In this document: positions 30,863 through 43,933 of the stretch, one piece after another
Numbering within the stretch: the first letter of the stretch is position 1
Layout: every line of letters begins with the position of its first letter
Assembly (NCBI GenBank): GCA_963693365.1
Contig: CAVNZM010000002.1
Coordinates: 11,904,001 to 11,968,000, forward strand
Origin: Amoebidium appalachense
Taxonomy: Eukaryota > Ichthyosporea
DNA: 64,000 bases
Direction: 5' to 3'
Translations under genes and position numbers: made by a program
Notes under the pieces: model-generated
Databases searched by the model: none
Told to the model about the DNA's origin: nothing
The model's input: the letters and a program-made list of their open reading frames with translations, nothing else

Positions 30863-31708
30863 CTAAAAGAGCATAACGCTTGGAAAATAGAGAAGAGGCG
30901 GACGATGGGATCCTTGTGGATCGAAGGAAGGAGCCGACCAATTGAAATAGGACTCGGGAATAAACAGGTCGAGCTGGGACGTGAGGAGGGGGGGCAGGGG
31001 AGGGGGGGGGGGGGGGGAAGGGGGGGGAAGGGGGGAAGGGTGGGGGGGGGGAAGGGGGATACGGTATATTGCGCCATGAGCAGCCTGATTGAGATGGTTA
31101 GGTGGAATAGGAAAGGCAGGTTTGGCCAAAGGTGGTCCTTCCCCCCTCCCCTCCCCCCCCCCCCCACCCTTTCCCCCCTCTGTCTACCCCCCTCCTCCCC
31201 TGGCCCCCTCCTTCCTCTTCTCTAGCCCTCTCCATTTTTTGGTTGGGGGGAGGAGGGGGGAGGGGAAGGAGAGGGGCGGGAGAGGGGGGGGTGGGAGAGG
31301 GGAGGGGAGGAGGAAGGGGAGGGGGGGGGGGGGATGATGTGCGTCTATTAACGGTGCATGTGTAAAGACCAATTATCATTCTGTAATGTTAGGATCATTC
31401 GTTGTTTTCTTCCCCGATCCTTTTTTACAGGTTGATTTGTAAGAGGGGGCTGGGTATGATCCGGGGGAAGGGGGGGAGGGGGGGGGGGTGGAGGGAGGAA
31501 GGGAGAAAAGACCTGGGGGAAAGGGGGAAGCGTGTGTGTGTGTTTGGGGGGAGGGGAGGGAGGGGGGTTGACATAGTAAGCTATATCACATATATTGTGT
31601 TGATACTTTGTGTTTGTGCTTTTCACGTCGGCCTGATTGGCTTTACTAGCATGGAGCAAGTGCAGTAAGAGCAATAAAAAACTTGGAGCTAGTTAAGGCC
31701 GTGAGCGG

Positions 31709-31745
<37 letters not shown>

Positions 31746-31976
31746 GGGGGGGGGGGGGGGGGACCATGAGATCGTATGGAAGGTGGAGAAGGAGCTAAAC
31801 ACGGGTGAGGGGGGGGAGGGAGGGGATTGGAGTCCAGTGAGTTGGGGGTGGGGGTGGGGGTTGCGGGTGGGGGATAGGAGGGGAAGACCAAATTACCGGA
31901 GGCGGACAGCTCAAGGCTGTGTATGTGTTTGTCGCTGTGTGTCTGTATATGTTAATGCGCGTCTGCCATGGTCCAC

Positions 31977-32007
<31 letters not shown>

Positions 32008-32063
32008 CGTGTGTGTGTGTGCGTGTGTGTGCGTGTGTGTGCGTGCGTGCTTGTGTGTGTTGT

Positions 32064-32133
<70 letters not shown>

Positions 32134-33879
32134 GTGTGTTGTGTGTGTGTGTGGGTGTGTGCGTGGGTGGGTGCGTGGGTGTGGGTGTGTGGGTGTGCGC
32201 ATGCGTCTGTGTGTGCAGGGCAGAGGGGGGATGGAGGGGGCTGATGGGAGGGATGGGCGGAGTGGAAAGGAGAGGTGGGGGGAATTATGGGCTGGGGAGG
32301 TGGGAAGGCCCCGGGTAAAAATGCTGCTAAAGCAAAACACAATCAGTATGCTTTAGTTTGATAACTCCAAGCAAAACACTGAAAGCCGGAATATATGAGA
32401 CTCGGGAAGGGCCCGACTTAGGAGGAGAGGATGAGGGGAAGGGGGGGGGGGGGGGGGGGGTTGCGAGAGGGAGATGAGAGAAGAGTAACCATAGGGAAGA
32501 AAGGGGGCAAGGGGAGGGAAGGTGGGGGAGGAGCATTAGGGGGAGGGGGGCAAGGGAGGAAGAGGGACGGAAGGTGTCGGCCCCGGGGGAGAGGGAGGAG
32601 GAGGGGGGGGGGGGGGGGAGGGGGGGCTAAGGTCGACGCTACTTGCCTGAGACGGTTAAGGGAAAGAGAAAGGTTGTGCTGGTCGGAAAAGAATATTGTC
32701 TTATTTCTGTTTTTTTAAGTTACGTTTTCGAGTCATCCGTAATACTCTTAATGGATACGTGGTGGGGGTTTGCCTGGGGGGAAACGGGCTCCGAGGAGGA
32801 AGCAGGGAGAGGAAGGGGGGGGGGGGGGGGGGGGGGGAGTTAAGGGTAGAAGAGACATTATTTGGTAGGGTTTGGGAGGGTTGGGGTGGGGTAGGGGAGG
32901 GGGGATGCAAGTGACGGGAAAAGGACGGGCCTCAGGGGGACAGGAGGGGGGAAGAGGGAGAGTGTGGGAAGAGGAAAGAGAAGGGTGAAGGAGGGCCCCG
33001 CGAAGGGGGGGGAGGGGGAAGAGGGAATCCGGGGGGGGGGGGGGGGGGAGGGGGGAGGGGGGGAGGGGGGGATGGGGGGGGATGGGACGAAGGACGTACT
33101 AGCATGTAATGTGCAGAAGAAGAGAACCTGGTTGCAGGTGTATGCGCGACGTAGAGGGATGGAGAGAGCGCAAACACAGTGAGAATAAACCGGTGGGCTG
33201 GGGGGGAGGGGGGAGGGGGAGGAGGGAAGAGGGGGAGGGGGGGATGAAGGGAGGGCAGGGGGGAGAGTGGTGAGAGTAAGACGGTGGGTCGGGAAACTTT
33301 CGGAGGAGGACGAGGAAAGAGAAGGGAGGGGGGAGGGGAGAGGGGAGAGTGGTGATAGTAAGACGGTGGAGTGGGGGGGGGGGGGGGGGGGGAAGGGAGG
33401 GGGAGGAGAGAGGGGAGAGTGGTGAGTAAAACGGTGGGGGGGGGGGGGGGGGGGGAGGAGGGAACAGAATAGGGGGGGGAAGGAGAGAGGGGAGAGTGGT
33501 GAGAGCAAAACGGTGGGGCGGGGGGGGGGAGGAGGAGAGGGGGAAGGTGGGGGGAGGGGGGGGAGGAGGGGGAGGGGGAGAGGGGAGTGTTTTGGAGGAG
33601 GGTGAAATGTTAAGAGGTCGGGTAGAGTAGAGATGTGTGTCGTGTGTCTGTTGTGTGTGTGTGCGTGTGCACGTGCGTGTGTGCATACACAATGTGTGTG
33701 TGTGTGTGCTTGGAGGGGGCAGGGGGAGGAGGAGGGGGGGGGGGGGGGGGGGGGGGGACACAAACTCGCTCTATGCTTTTTCCCACAGATTTTATTTCTT
33801 GCTTATCCACATGACAAGCTAACTGAAATATACATTGAATGATGTCTTTTTCTTTTGCTGTACACACAGAACTTTCCAT
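30863..33879 (-). CDS. Unrecognised 126-residue protein, seven small exons
   Basis: Exons in coding order: 33879-33766 (MESSVCTAKEKDIIQCIFQ), 32773-32724 (VSIKSITDDSK), 32378-32341 (VLLGVIKLKHTD), 31916-31897 (LSCPPP), 31632-31607 (ADVKSTNTK), 31084-31063 (LLMAQYT), 30973-30863 (LDLFIPESYFNWSAP to VMLF and a TAG stop). Lengths 114, 50, 38, 20, 26, 22 and 111 sum to 381 and every junction keeps phase, which is unlikely by chance. Acceptors include CCAATCAG| and GGCTTTCAG|; two donors lead straight into C tracts (GTTTGTGTCCCC, GTATCCCC). The protein is soluble-looking, with helical N-terminal and Pro/aromatic C-terminal parts. I do not recognise the family. The frame is also open upstream of this ATG for about 55 codons, so the true start may differ. 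Its 5' end lies 218 bases from the stop of the next gene on the same strand. Confidence 0.55.
33175..33520. repeat. Minisatellite, about five units of 70-85 bases
   Basis: Near 33177, 33262, 33345, 33413 and 33490 a core like GAGAGTGGTGAGAGTAAGAC followed by GGTGGG recurs, separated by variable purine-rich filler. It lies in the first intron of the 126-residue gene. Confidence 0.7.
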
Positions 33880-34096
33880 GCATAAAAAATTATAATACAC
33901 TCCATCGTAGGTATTGAGGCTACACAAAATCGCTAGTGCACGGCTGTCTATATCATGTCTACCATGCTTCCCCACCCGTATCCGATATGATTCTTCAAAC
34001 TTTACCACAACTATATAGTAAAAGAAAAGAAAACAAGCTAGACTACATCGCAAGATCAGTGAAATTTCACATTAGCGCCGCAATTGATTTAGGAAA

Positions 34097-37000
34097 TTAC
34101 GCCGTGCAGGGCTTTGCCTTGGCGTCCTTGATGCACCAAGCGACGAAATCGGCGCCGGGGAACTCGCGGGGCACGCCCTTTGCATCGTACTGCCACACAA
34201 ACTTGCCGGGCTTGACGCACTTTGCCACCGTCACCTCGTTTGTATCATCATCATCATCGTTGGGGGGAACGGTGATGGAAAGTTCGTTCTTAGCGACACC
34301 CCTCGGCAGAACACGCACCATGTTGATCTTCACGCCAACTGGACCGCTGAAGTAACACTTGAGCTGAGAGGAAACGGCGACGTTTTGCGTAAGATCATCG
34401 TTGGCGACGGGATCCTTAAAGTAACCCACGTCCCTGTGCATCTCGATGCGGCCAGTCACCTTAACGCACGAACCGTTGCAGCCGGGGGGCTCCCACGTGT
34501 CAGAGCGAGCGTCGGGCTTGGCAAACGGGTTTGCGGTAACGGTGGCGACGTGCGTTGTTGTGGCGACGACGGGGGAAGGAGTAACAACGAGCGTGGTGGA
34601 GACAAACTGAGTTTCGGCGACGGTTTTGGGTGCGGCGGTGGTGGTTTCGGTGACGATGGCGGTGTTGCTCGCAACGACGGTCTCCGTTGTGACGACCTCG
34701 TTTGTGGTGGTGTGAACGAGGGTGGAGGTGGCGTGGTGCGTTGTGGTCTCAACGACGGTGGTGGCTTGCGTGGTGGTTTCGGTGGCGGTGTGTACGGCAG
34801 TTTGCGTAACGGTCTCCTGGACGATGGCGGTTACAGGGGCGACGACGGTGGAAACTTCCGTGTGTGTCACGTGGTTGACGGCGGTGGTGGTTACGTGGGC
34901 GGTGGTGGTTTCGGTGACGGTGTTCACGTGGGTGACGTCCTGAGTCGCCGTGTGAACGAGTGTGGTTGTTGCCTCACCATCCTTGACGGTTTCGGTCTGC
35001 ACAACGGTTTCGGTCTCCTTGGGTACCGTCTGTGTGTGAACTGCCGTGGAAGTGACGTAAGCAGTGGTAGTCTCGCGCGCCGTCGTAGCCTCAGTAACCT
35101 TCTCCGTTGTAGTTTCGACGGCGGTGGTCGTGTGAACGACAACGTTGGTTGTGGTGACGGTTTCGGTGACGTCCTTGAGGTTGCTAACGGTGGTGGTGTG
35201 CGTCTGCGTAACGACGTTGTTAACGGTGGTGGTTGCCATCTGTGTTTCAGTTTCCTTTTGCACAGTCGTAACGGTGACGGTGACGGGGCCTGGCAGGTCG
35301 ATTCTGCTGGAGGGGGGACTTCAGCGGCGTCCGTTGTGGGCTGGGGTGTGGGCTCGGGTTCCTTGGTGGGCTCGGGCAGCTTGCTTGGCTCGGGCTCCTT
35401 GCTCGGCTCGGGCTCTACGGGCTTGGTGGGTTCGGGCTCAGCAGGCTTGGTGGGCTCAGACGCAGGCTCACTCGAGGGCTGTTCGGGCTCTTTCGTGGGC
35501 TCACTTGCAGGTACGGTGGACGGCTGCTCATTGGAAGACTCGGTGGGCTTAGTGGGCTCAGGCTCGGCGGGCTTTGTGGGCTCGGATGCGGGCTCACTCG
35601 AGGGGGTTTCGGGCTCCTTGCTTGGCTCGGGCTCCTTGCTTGGCTCGGGCTCTACGGGCTTAGTAGACTCAGGCTCGGCAGGCTTGGTGGGCTCGGGCTC
35701 CTTGGAAGGCTCGGCAGGCTTAGTGGGCTCGACGGTGGGCTCACTCGAGTGGTTTTCAGGCTCCTTGCTGGGCTCTGGCTCGGCGGGCTTGGTGGGCTCA
35801 GACGCAGGCTCACTGGACGGCTGCTCAGCGGGCTTGGTGGGCTCGGGCTCTGCTGGCTTAGTTGGCTCGCTTGCAGGCACGGTGGACGGCTGCTCATTGG
35901 AAGACTCGGCGGGCTTAGTGGGCTCGGGCTCAGCAGGCTTTGTGGGCTCGGATGCGGGCTCACTCGAGGGGTGTTCGGGCTCCTTGCTTGGCTCGGGCTC
36001 TACGGGCTTGGTGGGCTCAGAGGCAGGCTCACTGGACGGCTGCTCAGCTGGCTTGGTTGGCTCACTTGCAGGCACGGTGGACGGTGCTTCATTTGAGGGC
36101 TCGGCAGGCTTGCTGGGTTCGGGCTCCTTGCTAGGCACGGGTTCGGCGGGCTTGGTTGGCTCACTTGCAGGCTCGGTGGCGGGTGAGGACTCAGCGGGCT
36201 TGGTGGGCTCAGGCTCAGCAGGCTTTGTGGGCTCGGATGCGGGTTCGCTGGACGGGTGCTCGGGCTCCTTGCTGGGCTCAGGCTCCTTGGAAGGCTCGGG
36301 CTCGGCTGGCTTGGTTGGCTCACTAGCAGGCTCGGTCGATGGGGCTTCATTCGAAGACTCAGCTGGCTTGGTGGGCTCGGGCTCCTTGCTCGGCTCGGGC
36401 TCCTTGCTTGGCTCGGCGGGCTTTGTGGGCTCACTGGCAGGCTCGCTGGATGGCTGCTCGGGCTCCTTGGTTGGCTCGGGCTCTGCTGGCTTGGTGGGCT
36501 CGGGCTCCTTGCTTGGCTCCGCGGGCTTGGTGGGTTCTGCGGCAGCCTCGCTCGAGGGGCTTTCGGGCTCCTTGCTGGGCTCGGGCTCCTTGCTTGGCTC
36601 GGCTGGCTTAGTGGGCGCTGGCTCGGCGGGCTTGGTGGGCTCGGGCTCGGCGGGCTTGGTGGGCTCGGGCTCGGCGGGCTTGGTGGGCTCGGGCTCGGCG
36701 GGCTTGGTGGGCTCTGAAGCAGGCTCACTCGATGGCTTCTCGGGCTCGGGGTCGACCGGCTTAACCGAAGGCACCAGTGCGCAGTCGGACGGGGTGTGGG
36801 TGACGGTGGCCGTGATGGTCTCCACAACGGTCACAATGCTGGGCTCGGCCGGCTTCTCCGTGGGCACGGGGGCAGAGGGCAGGGCTGCAACCTCGCTCTC
36901 CGCTGGCTTCTCGACAACAGCAGTCTCGGCGGGCGGCTGTGGCTGCTCCTCCAGCACAGGCGGGGTCGACTCGACGGGCTTTTCGGCCGGCTTTTCGTCC

Positions 37001-37362
37001 TCAAGAGCAATGGGGGTGTGCGCAGGCTGCTCGGTGGTCTTAACTTCGGGTGTGGGTGCAGGTGCATCTTCCTGCTTGCGTGGTATGGCTATGTGTGTGT
37101 GCTTAGCATCAGCAGCGTGCGTTTCCTCCGCGTCGTGGTGAGCACGGGAACCGCTGGGGAGAGCATGGTGGGTGTGGTCTTCGGTGTGGGTGGCAACGTG
37201 TGTGGCATCATGGTGGGCAGGGGTACCGGTGTGCTGAGGGTGATTTTCATGAGTCACCTCTTCGCGCCTGAGAGCGGCATGGCGGCGAACAGAGACGCCG
37301 CTCGCGCCACCGCTGATGGATAATATGGCGATAGACGCCGCTACTATGCCTGCTAGCCTCAT
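34097..37362 (-). CDS. Secreted repeat-rich (mucin- or wall-like) protein, apparent frameshift
   Basis: The start is taken as the ATG at 37362 because it begins a clear signal peptide (MRLAGIVAASIAILSISGGA). Then follow a His-rich stretch (about residues 45-105), a roughly 470-residue block of imperfect repeats of the type EPTKPAEPEPSKEPE, a Thr/Val-rich block (TTTAVETTTEKV style, suited to O-glycosylation) and a C-terminal domain of about 130 residues with six cysteines (GCNGSCV..KCYF..KCVK..WCIK..PCTA). The frame changes near 35312-35317: the upstream frame loses repeat character there and the downstream frame has no start of its own. One extra base in the six-C run (sense strand) would join them into about 1088 residues. 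An assembly error, a real mutation or a short intron are all possible. Role inferred: extracellular matrix or cell wall. An upstream in-frame ATG at 37458 lies over the TATA box and is unlikely to be used. Confidence 0.8.
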
Positions 37363-37444
37363 CTTGGTAAGTTGGTAGGATGGGTGGGTTTTCAAACACA
37401 CTCGACACGATGTGGGAGTGATGTTTGTGGGCCTGGATCGATGA

Positions 37445-37491
37445 CTATATAGCCGCACTGCTGTGAATTGATTGGTTGGAGAGATGATTGG
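37445..37491 (-). promoter_or_regulatory. Promoter of the secreted repeat protein: TATA box and two CCAAT boxes
   Basis: On the minus strand CCAATCA occurs twice (CCAAT cores at 37487-37491 and 37471-37475) followed by CTATATAG (37445-37452), about 85 bases before the chosen ATG. The order CCAAT, CCAAT, TATA, ATG and the spacing are typical of a polymerase II promoter. Confidence 0.65.
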
Positions 37492-38020
37492 TTCAAGGGA
37501 TTTGAAATAGATTACTTCTTCGAATTTACTGAAACCGGATATGATCGAAAAACAAAGAATATAATATGTCTCTGGGTTTAGTTACTAAGCTTTTTTTTTT
37601 GTTGGTGAAAAAATGGCATAAATATCAATGGTATGAGAGAGAAAGGTAGCGAGAAGCACATGATGCGAATGTAAACAATTTAAATAGCCGTCGAGCGCGG
37701 TAAATCATTCCTGACATTCCGATAGATGACAAGATTCTCCTGACTGCCAACCTGTCTTCAAGTAAGCATAAATTATCTGTTGCGTGGTTTTTTTCTTCCA
37801 TAATTATCTACAAATGGTCATATCTTATTACAAATCTCTATTGGGCTGCGATTTATTATAAAGCCAGTGCACTGTTGTCGTGATAATAGCCACGCCGGTG
37901 GGCTGCGAGGCTGCCGTGGGCCAGGACCCGGGGCGGCACTGCCGCGGCAGTTTTGCAGCGCTTAGATAACCCAGAGTGATTGGTTTCAAATAACCCAATC
38001 GTTGGGCTTCCAGGACTCTA

Positions 38021-38260
38021 TGACGTCACGGCTAACCTTGATTGGTGCCTGGGATGGGCACGTCAATAGCCTACACTAGCATTGAATACAAGCAGACCAG
38101 TTAGACGGCATAAACAAAAAAGAAAAAAAGGTGCAAAAAAAAAAAAAAAAAAAAAAAAAAAGTGGAAAATTATTTTGGAAACTACCAGCACCTGGGGAGT
38201 TTTACGGCCCCTAACTAGATGTAATGCCTGCCGTACGGTAACTTTCACGGTTTGACGTCA
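38021..38260. promoter_or_regulatory. Two TGACGTCA sites with nearby GATTGG boxes
   Basis: TGACGTCA at 38021-38028 and 38253-38260, with GATTGG near 37978 and 38039. The block is tract-poor and upstream of the secreted-protein promoter. No gene to the right was identified that it could serve. Confidence 0.3.
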
Positions 38261-38299
38261 TCAGCAGACTCGGTGACCACTGAGCTGCCAGCGGCGGCT

Positions 38300-38306
38300 T
38301 TCGCCC

Positions 38307-38365
<59 letters not shown>

Positions 38366-38382
38366 AAAAAAAAAAAAAAGGA

Positions 38383-38414
<32 letters not shown>

Positions 38415-38691
38415 ATCAAAAGAAGAGAAGAAAAAGCCTGAGAATTCGAAGAAGAAACGGAGGAAGAAGAATACCGCTGCCACCACCTCGTGCCATCACG
38501 CGGATGTACGTTGATGACCACATGTCCACGTCATGTACAGTGCATGCACCACCTTCCTCCTGTTACCTCCTACCCGACCGGGGCCCCCCTTCCCGTTTGT
38601 TAAATGAAACATTTAGGCGGTCATCCCCCCCCCCCCCCCCCCCCCCCCGGGCAACACCCAATCGCTTCTCCCCCCCCCCCCCCTGGGGGCC

Positions 38692-38728
<37 letters not shown>

Positions 38729-38869
38729 CCCCTCTCCCCTTCCCCAATTGACGAATGTGCATTTCTTCTGGGCAGACGGCGGCGTTCATCAAGGCAGGTA
38801 GCCGGCCCGGCACTTAAGTGGGTGGTGGGGTGGTCGTGGGGTGGTGGTGACGGGTACTTTTTTTTTTTT

Positions 38870-38914
<45 letters not shown>

Positions 38915-39946
38915 GGGGGGGCAGTGCTGCCACCTTGAGTCCAATTATTGATTATTGCTTTTCAAAGCGTACGTACTGGCCTCGTACGAAAGCATTTGTA
39001 TTCAATGCTTTACTCTCATAGGTGACACGATTGCTACCCCACCACCCACCACCCACCTTTCCTTCTCGCCCCCGGATTCTCCAGCTGGGCTCTCCGGAGC
39101 CCGTTTCTCCAAATTTGAATTGGAGCATAATTAATTCGTGTGCAATTAGTGCTGAGATGGCCATCATAGTAGCATGTATGTTGGAGATCTAGCAGGTTCT
39201 CTCTCAGAGAGTCTCGATACTATGATATGTCTCCTCCCCCCCCCCCTCCCCTCGGGCCCCTCTCTCTCTCTGCCCCCCCCCCCCCCCCTCACTCTCACTC
39301 TCCCCCCCCCCCCCCTCTCTCTCCCTCTCTTTCTCCTCTCTTTCTCCCCCCCCCCCCCCCCCCCCTTCTCTCACTCACACTATCTCTCTTGCCCTCCTCT
39401 TCTTTCCCCCTCCCCCCTCCCTCCCTCCCTCCCTCTCCCTCTCTTCCACCCTTTCTCTCGCTCTCACTCTCTACTAGACTAAGTACGATCTACCTTCCCT
39501 CCATCCGTTTTATTGTCGCCATATTCGATATCCCTGTCCTTTGCTCCTTGTGTAATGTTCCAAATAGGTGTGCGATTGATTCATTGCCACTGCAATAGTT
39601 AACGCAGAAGAAGCCTGAAATGCCCGTTAAAGCTGTTACAGTTTGGCCCAAAGTTTTTTTCAAAATAAATGTTTTTATGATGTCCGTTTCAAAATGTTTG
39701 CACTTGTAACACAGATGTATCACATCCGTAGAAGTCAACCCCCCCCCCCCCCCCCCCCCCCCTTCAGCCTCCCATCCGCCGCCCGATCCCGCTCCGCCCC
39801 CTTCCCGATGATTTGCCTTCACGCTGCAAATGAAGACTCGTGACACTGACATCTTTTTGTTTGAGACAGTCACACACACTCAAACCCCTCCGAACAAGCA
39901 CACGTGTGCGCGCGCACAGACACACGCACACACACGCACACACACG

Positions 39947-40019
<73 letters not shown>

Positions 40020-40465
40020 ACACTCACACACACAATCATGACGCGCGTGACGCGCGCAGAACCAAGACTACTAGTATTAGGCTACTAGGTCCGGCTCATA
40101 TTCCCTTGGGTACCTCGCACTCGCATGTTGGGTAAACTTAAAAGGAGGCCCCCCGAGAGAGGAGGGGGGGGAGGAGGGGAGGAAGGGAGGGGAGGGGGGG
40201 GGGGCGCAGGAGGGGAGAGGGGACGGGGAGTGGGGGAAAGGGAGGGGGGAGGGGGGGGGGGGGGGGGGATGTGAAGACGACGCCACATAAGGCCATTCGT
40301 TTAAAAAAACTGAACATGATTTTCATTCCTCGCTGCCCCGTTTGGCTGCTTTGACAACATAGTCGTTTGCCATATTTAGATGGCATTTTTGAAATTGGTA
40401 CATCGGTGCCAGACACAATACCAGCGCGTGTTAGCTAATCACGTGGCCAAACTGTGTGTCCATCA

Positions 40466-40501
<36 letters not shown>

Positions 40502-41180
40502 CCCCCCCTTCCCCCGTCAAACACACACACACCGTGGCACACCCGCACACACCATCCCCCTCTTCCTCCCCCCCCCCCCCCCTCCCCCCCCTCCCCTCTC
40601 CCCCCCCCCCCCCCTCCAAAAAAAAAAAGAAAACAGAAAAGCATATGAAGCGTGCTATAACTTCTTTGAAAGAAATAAAGGATGAAAGAAGTGGGGAAGA
40701 CGGGGTGAGGGAGAGGGGAGAGCTTGAGGAAAAAATGGAAAAGAAAAGGGAAAATAAAGGGAAATTGAAAACAGAAACTACTCCCCACGCGATAAACCGG
40801 TGACCGTCACACCCAGGTGTTCTGTTTCGGGACACGTATATGGTCTGGTACACGGACTATCGAAAACTACTGATTGAGACCCTACTGTAGGGGTCCAATC
40901 GGATATTTGCTTCCATTTTACCCGGTTTTCGCTTACCACTTTGTTGAGTTGTCATGATACCGTGAGTCAAGCAACCTTAGGCTGCATAATCATGTGCATG
41001 ATCAGAGATCATCGTATTTATGTTCACCAGAAACTTCATAAGATAGTTAACGAACCATTAGAAGGATGCCAACATGCACGGATCCGAATAGCAATTTCTG
41101 GAAACTGTTACAACGCTAACAATTTATCATATTGAGCTCGAGGAGAATTTGATATGTTGGGGACACAGCATTGCGGACAA

Positions 41181-41244
<64 letters not shown>

Positions 41245-41255
41245 ACCTGCCAAAC

Positions 41256-41303
<48 letters not shown>

Positions 41304-41381
41304 TAATATAAACTCAGTGAAACACGAGCAGAAGAGCACACCGTGACACGAATTCCCTTCCCCCCTCCCCCCTCCTTCTTC

Positions 41382-41420
<39 letters not shown>

Positions 41421-42279
41421 CACCGGCACACACACAATTACACGCACACAGACCACGCACACAGACACACATATGCACACACGCACACACACGGACACAC
41501 ACGCACGCACACACACACACACATGCACCTGGCACGCACGCACAAACACACCCCCACATACATACACGCACACACAAACACATACACACACACAAACAAA
41601 CACAAAGAGACACGCCACACACACACACACACACACTTTCAACCCCCGACCACCTTCCGAGTCGATGAACATTTGTTCCCCACCCCACCCCCCCCCCCCC
41701 CCCCCCCTCCCCCCTCCCCCTCATCCCCCCCCCCCCCCCCAAAAAAAAGCACGTACACATAGCCTCCCGCCCACATTTTTGTGTGATCGGGCATGTGTTT
41801 GCGCAAGAGAGCGTGCGCCAGTCTGTGTGTGTTTCATGTGCACATGCACGTGCGTGCGTGGGTGCTTGCTTGCTTGTGTGTGTGTGTGTGTGTGTGTTGG
41901 AGGGGAGCGGGGAGGGGGGTTGGGTATGAGCACAGCTTCTAGCCATTTGATTGACTGAGTCCATTTGGTGGCGCCAGGCGCTGACCTATTATTAGTACAT
42001 ATGTCAAAGCTTTTTTCAAGTTTAAATCCGAAAGGAGAAATAGAATTTTCTATCGGCCGCCATAGTATATACCTATTTTGGCGCAGAATCATCTATTGCT
42101 GTTATGTGTCATGATCAGGGGACTCCAGACCCCCTCCCTTGCCCACTTCCCCTCACCCCACCCCACCCGCTCCTCCTCCACCCCCCACCCTATTCAATTG
42201 CAATCGTGTGTGTCTGCATGTGTGCGACACGTGCATGTGTGTGTGGTGTGTGTGTCACGGTGTGTGTGTGTGTGTGTTT

Positions 42280-42310
<31 letters not shown>

Positions 42311-42514
42311 CCGGTGTGCACGTGTGTGTGTGCCACCGGGAGACTAGAGGGGGGAGGGGGGGCCCGGGGGGGTTCAACTTGCCTCAACCCTGCTGGGACG
42401 TCAACAGGTTAGAATAAGAAATAAGGCAGTTGTGTCAGGCACGTGATTACTCTCTTAGGAGGGAGGGTGGTTCTTTGTCCCCAAGGCATGTGTGTGTGTG
42501 CGTACACATGTGGT

Positions 42515-42554
<40 letters not shown>

Positions 42555-43425
42555 ACTTCATGCAGATGCAGGTTGTTGCAATGTATGTGTTGTAAGTAGG
42601 TTACAACTTTTAGCCCTCACACCCCAATCACTACTCGACGTCGATCCGAATCCTGAAGCCAATCGCAACCCATGGAACTCGCTACAGCCCTCATCATTGT
42701 TTTGTTGATTTGTTTGTAAATTCGTGATTGCATGTCTTCCTGTATCAGTATATCATTTCCCTGGATACCATTCAGGCATGCATGCCCATATTTATGAGAT
42801 TAGCCATCTCTATTGCATATAATCGTACTCGTGTGCAGTCCTAGGTAGGTTACCATCAAAACATTTCGCCAACATTGATATACGTATATATACATACAGA
42901 AATGTTAGCCATGAGTGAATCTGCACTTTTTCGCAACTATGTTTACACAAAACCAACCAACCACGACACCGAGTATATCAAGTAGGGAAGTCTAGACGAT
43001 TCCATTAACACATACAGTAACAGTTTTGGGTGGAGAGCTTGTACATAATTGCGATACACGCTTTATTGCCCCAAACCACAGCAACACAACAAATGCTCGT
43101 GAGAAAAGTAGACATGAACCATCCGGCCAGACTCTGAACCCCATCTCATATCGAGTATGGTTATGTATATCGTATCAGAAAACATAATATTAATGTGCGT
43201 GGGCGGCACCTTTTATGAAGGGAATTACCGTCCCAGATGTGACGTCATATGGACGTCATGTCATGATTCAGAAACTCCATCCACGGAGTTTCTGAATCAA
43301 CAACGAAGTAAACCAATCTCAACTTGAGGCCTCGTGAATACATTTCTCTAGATCATTTTCGGTTATTTATGTGGCACAAGAAAGTGTTATAACAGACGGA
43401 AAAAATAAAAGAAAAGGAAAAAAAA

Positions 43426-43513
<88 letters not shown>

Positions 43514-43933
43514 GGGGGGAGTGAGTGAGAAACAAACCAAACAATACAGAAAAACGTGTAAAAATTAACCATTAAAGAAAGCTCTACACGGTCCATGCCC
43601 CCCTCATCGTTTCGTAACACAAACACAGCAACAGGGCAGGCACCCCGTGGTGCAAAAAAAAATAAAATAAAAAACAAAAAATAAAAACATGCTTGATGTA
43701 TGTGTTTTTTTTGTGTGTGTGTGTGTGTGTGTGTGTGAGTGAGGGTATGCTCCCCGTCATTATCTTTAAAGCAAAAAAGGGGGGGAGGGGGTGCAGCCCA
43801 AATTTACACAATCCACATACTCCAGCCCTCACGTTCCCGCCGACCTAGAGTCCATCCATCCAATCGTGCGCCTTTATGGACGCTATGGCCAAATATCCAC
43901 CAATCAAACCGGCCGCTCAAACCGTTAAGCGGC
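38300..43933. other. Unassigned tract-rich DNA
   Basis: C tracts followed by A tracts (38310-38379, 41181-41301), T tract then G tract (38857-38913), (AC)n (39950-40011) and pyrimidine-rich blocks (39230-39470, 40555-40620). Between them, 38930-39200, 39480-39720, 40730-41160 and 42550-43420 are ordinary-looking sequence in which I could not chain exons. Confidence 0.5.
43240..43298. other. TGACGTCA followed by a perfect hairpin
   Basis: TGACGTCA at 43240-43247 is followed by a second GACGTCA and then by GATTCAGAAACTCC (43265-43278), a six-base spacer and the exact reverse complement GGAGTTTCTGAATC (43285-43298). As RNA this would be a 14-bp stem with a six-base loop. No gene is assigned within 600 bases; the ELAV-like stop is at 43934. 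Confidence 0.6.

Noticed and set aside
34385-37141. A 918-codon open frame on the plus strand rich in Gly, Ser, Leu and Val
   Set aside because: It is antisense to the secreted repeat protein. The repeat codons (GAG CCC ACC AAG) give open antisense frames. It lacks a signal peptide or domain and contradicts the TATA/CCAAT promoter on the other strand.
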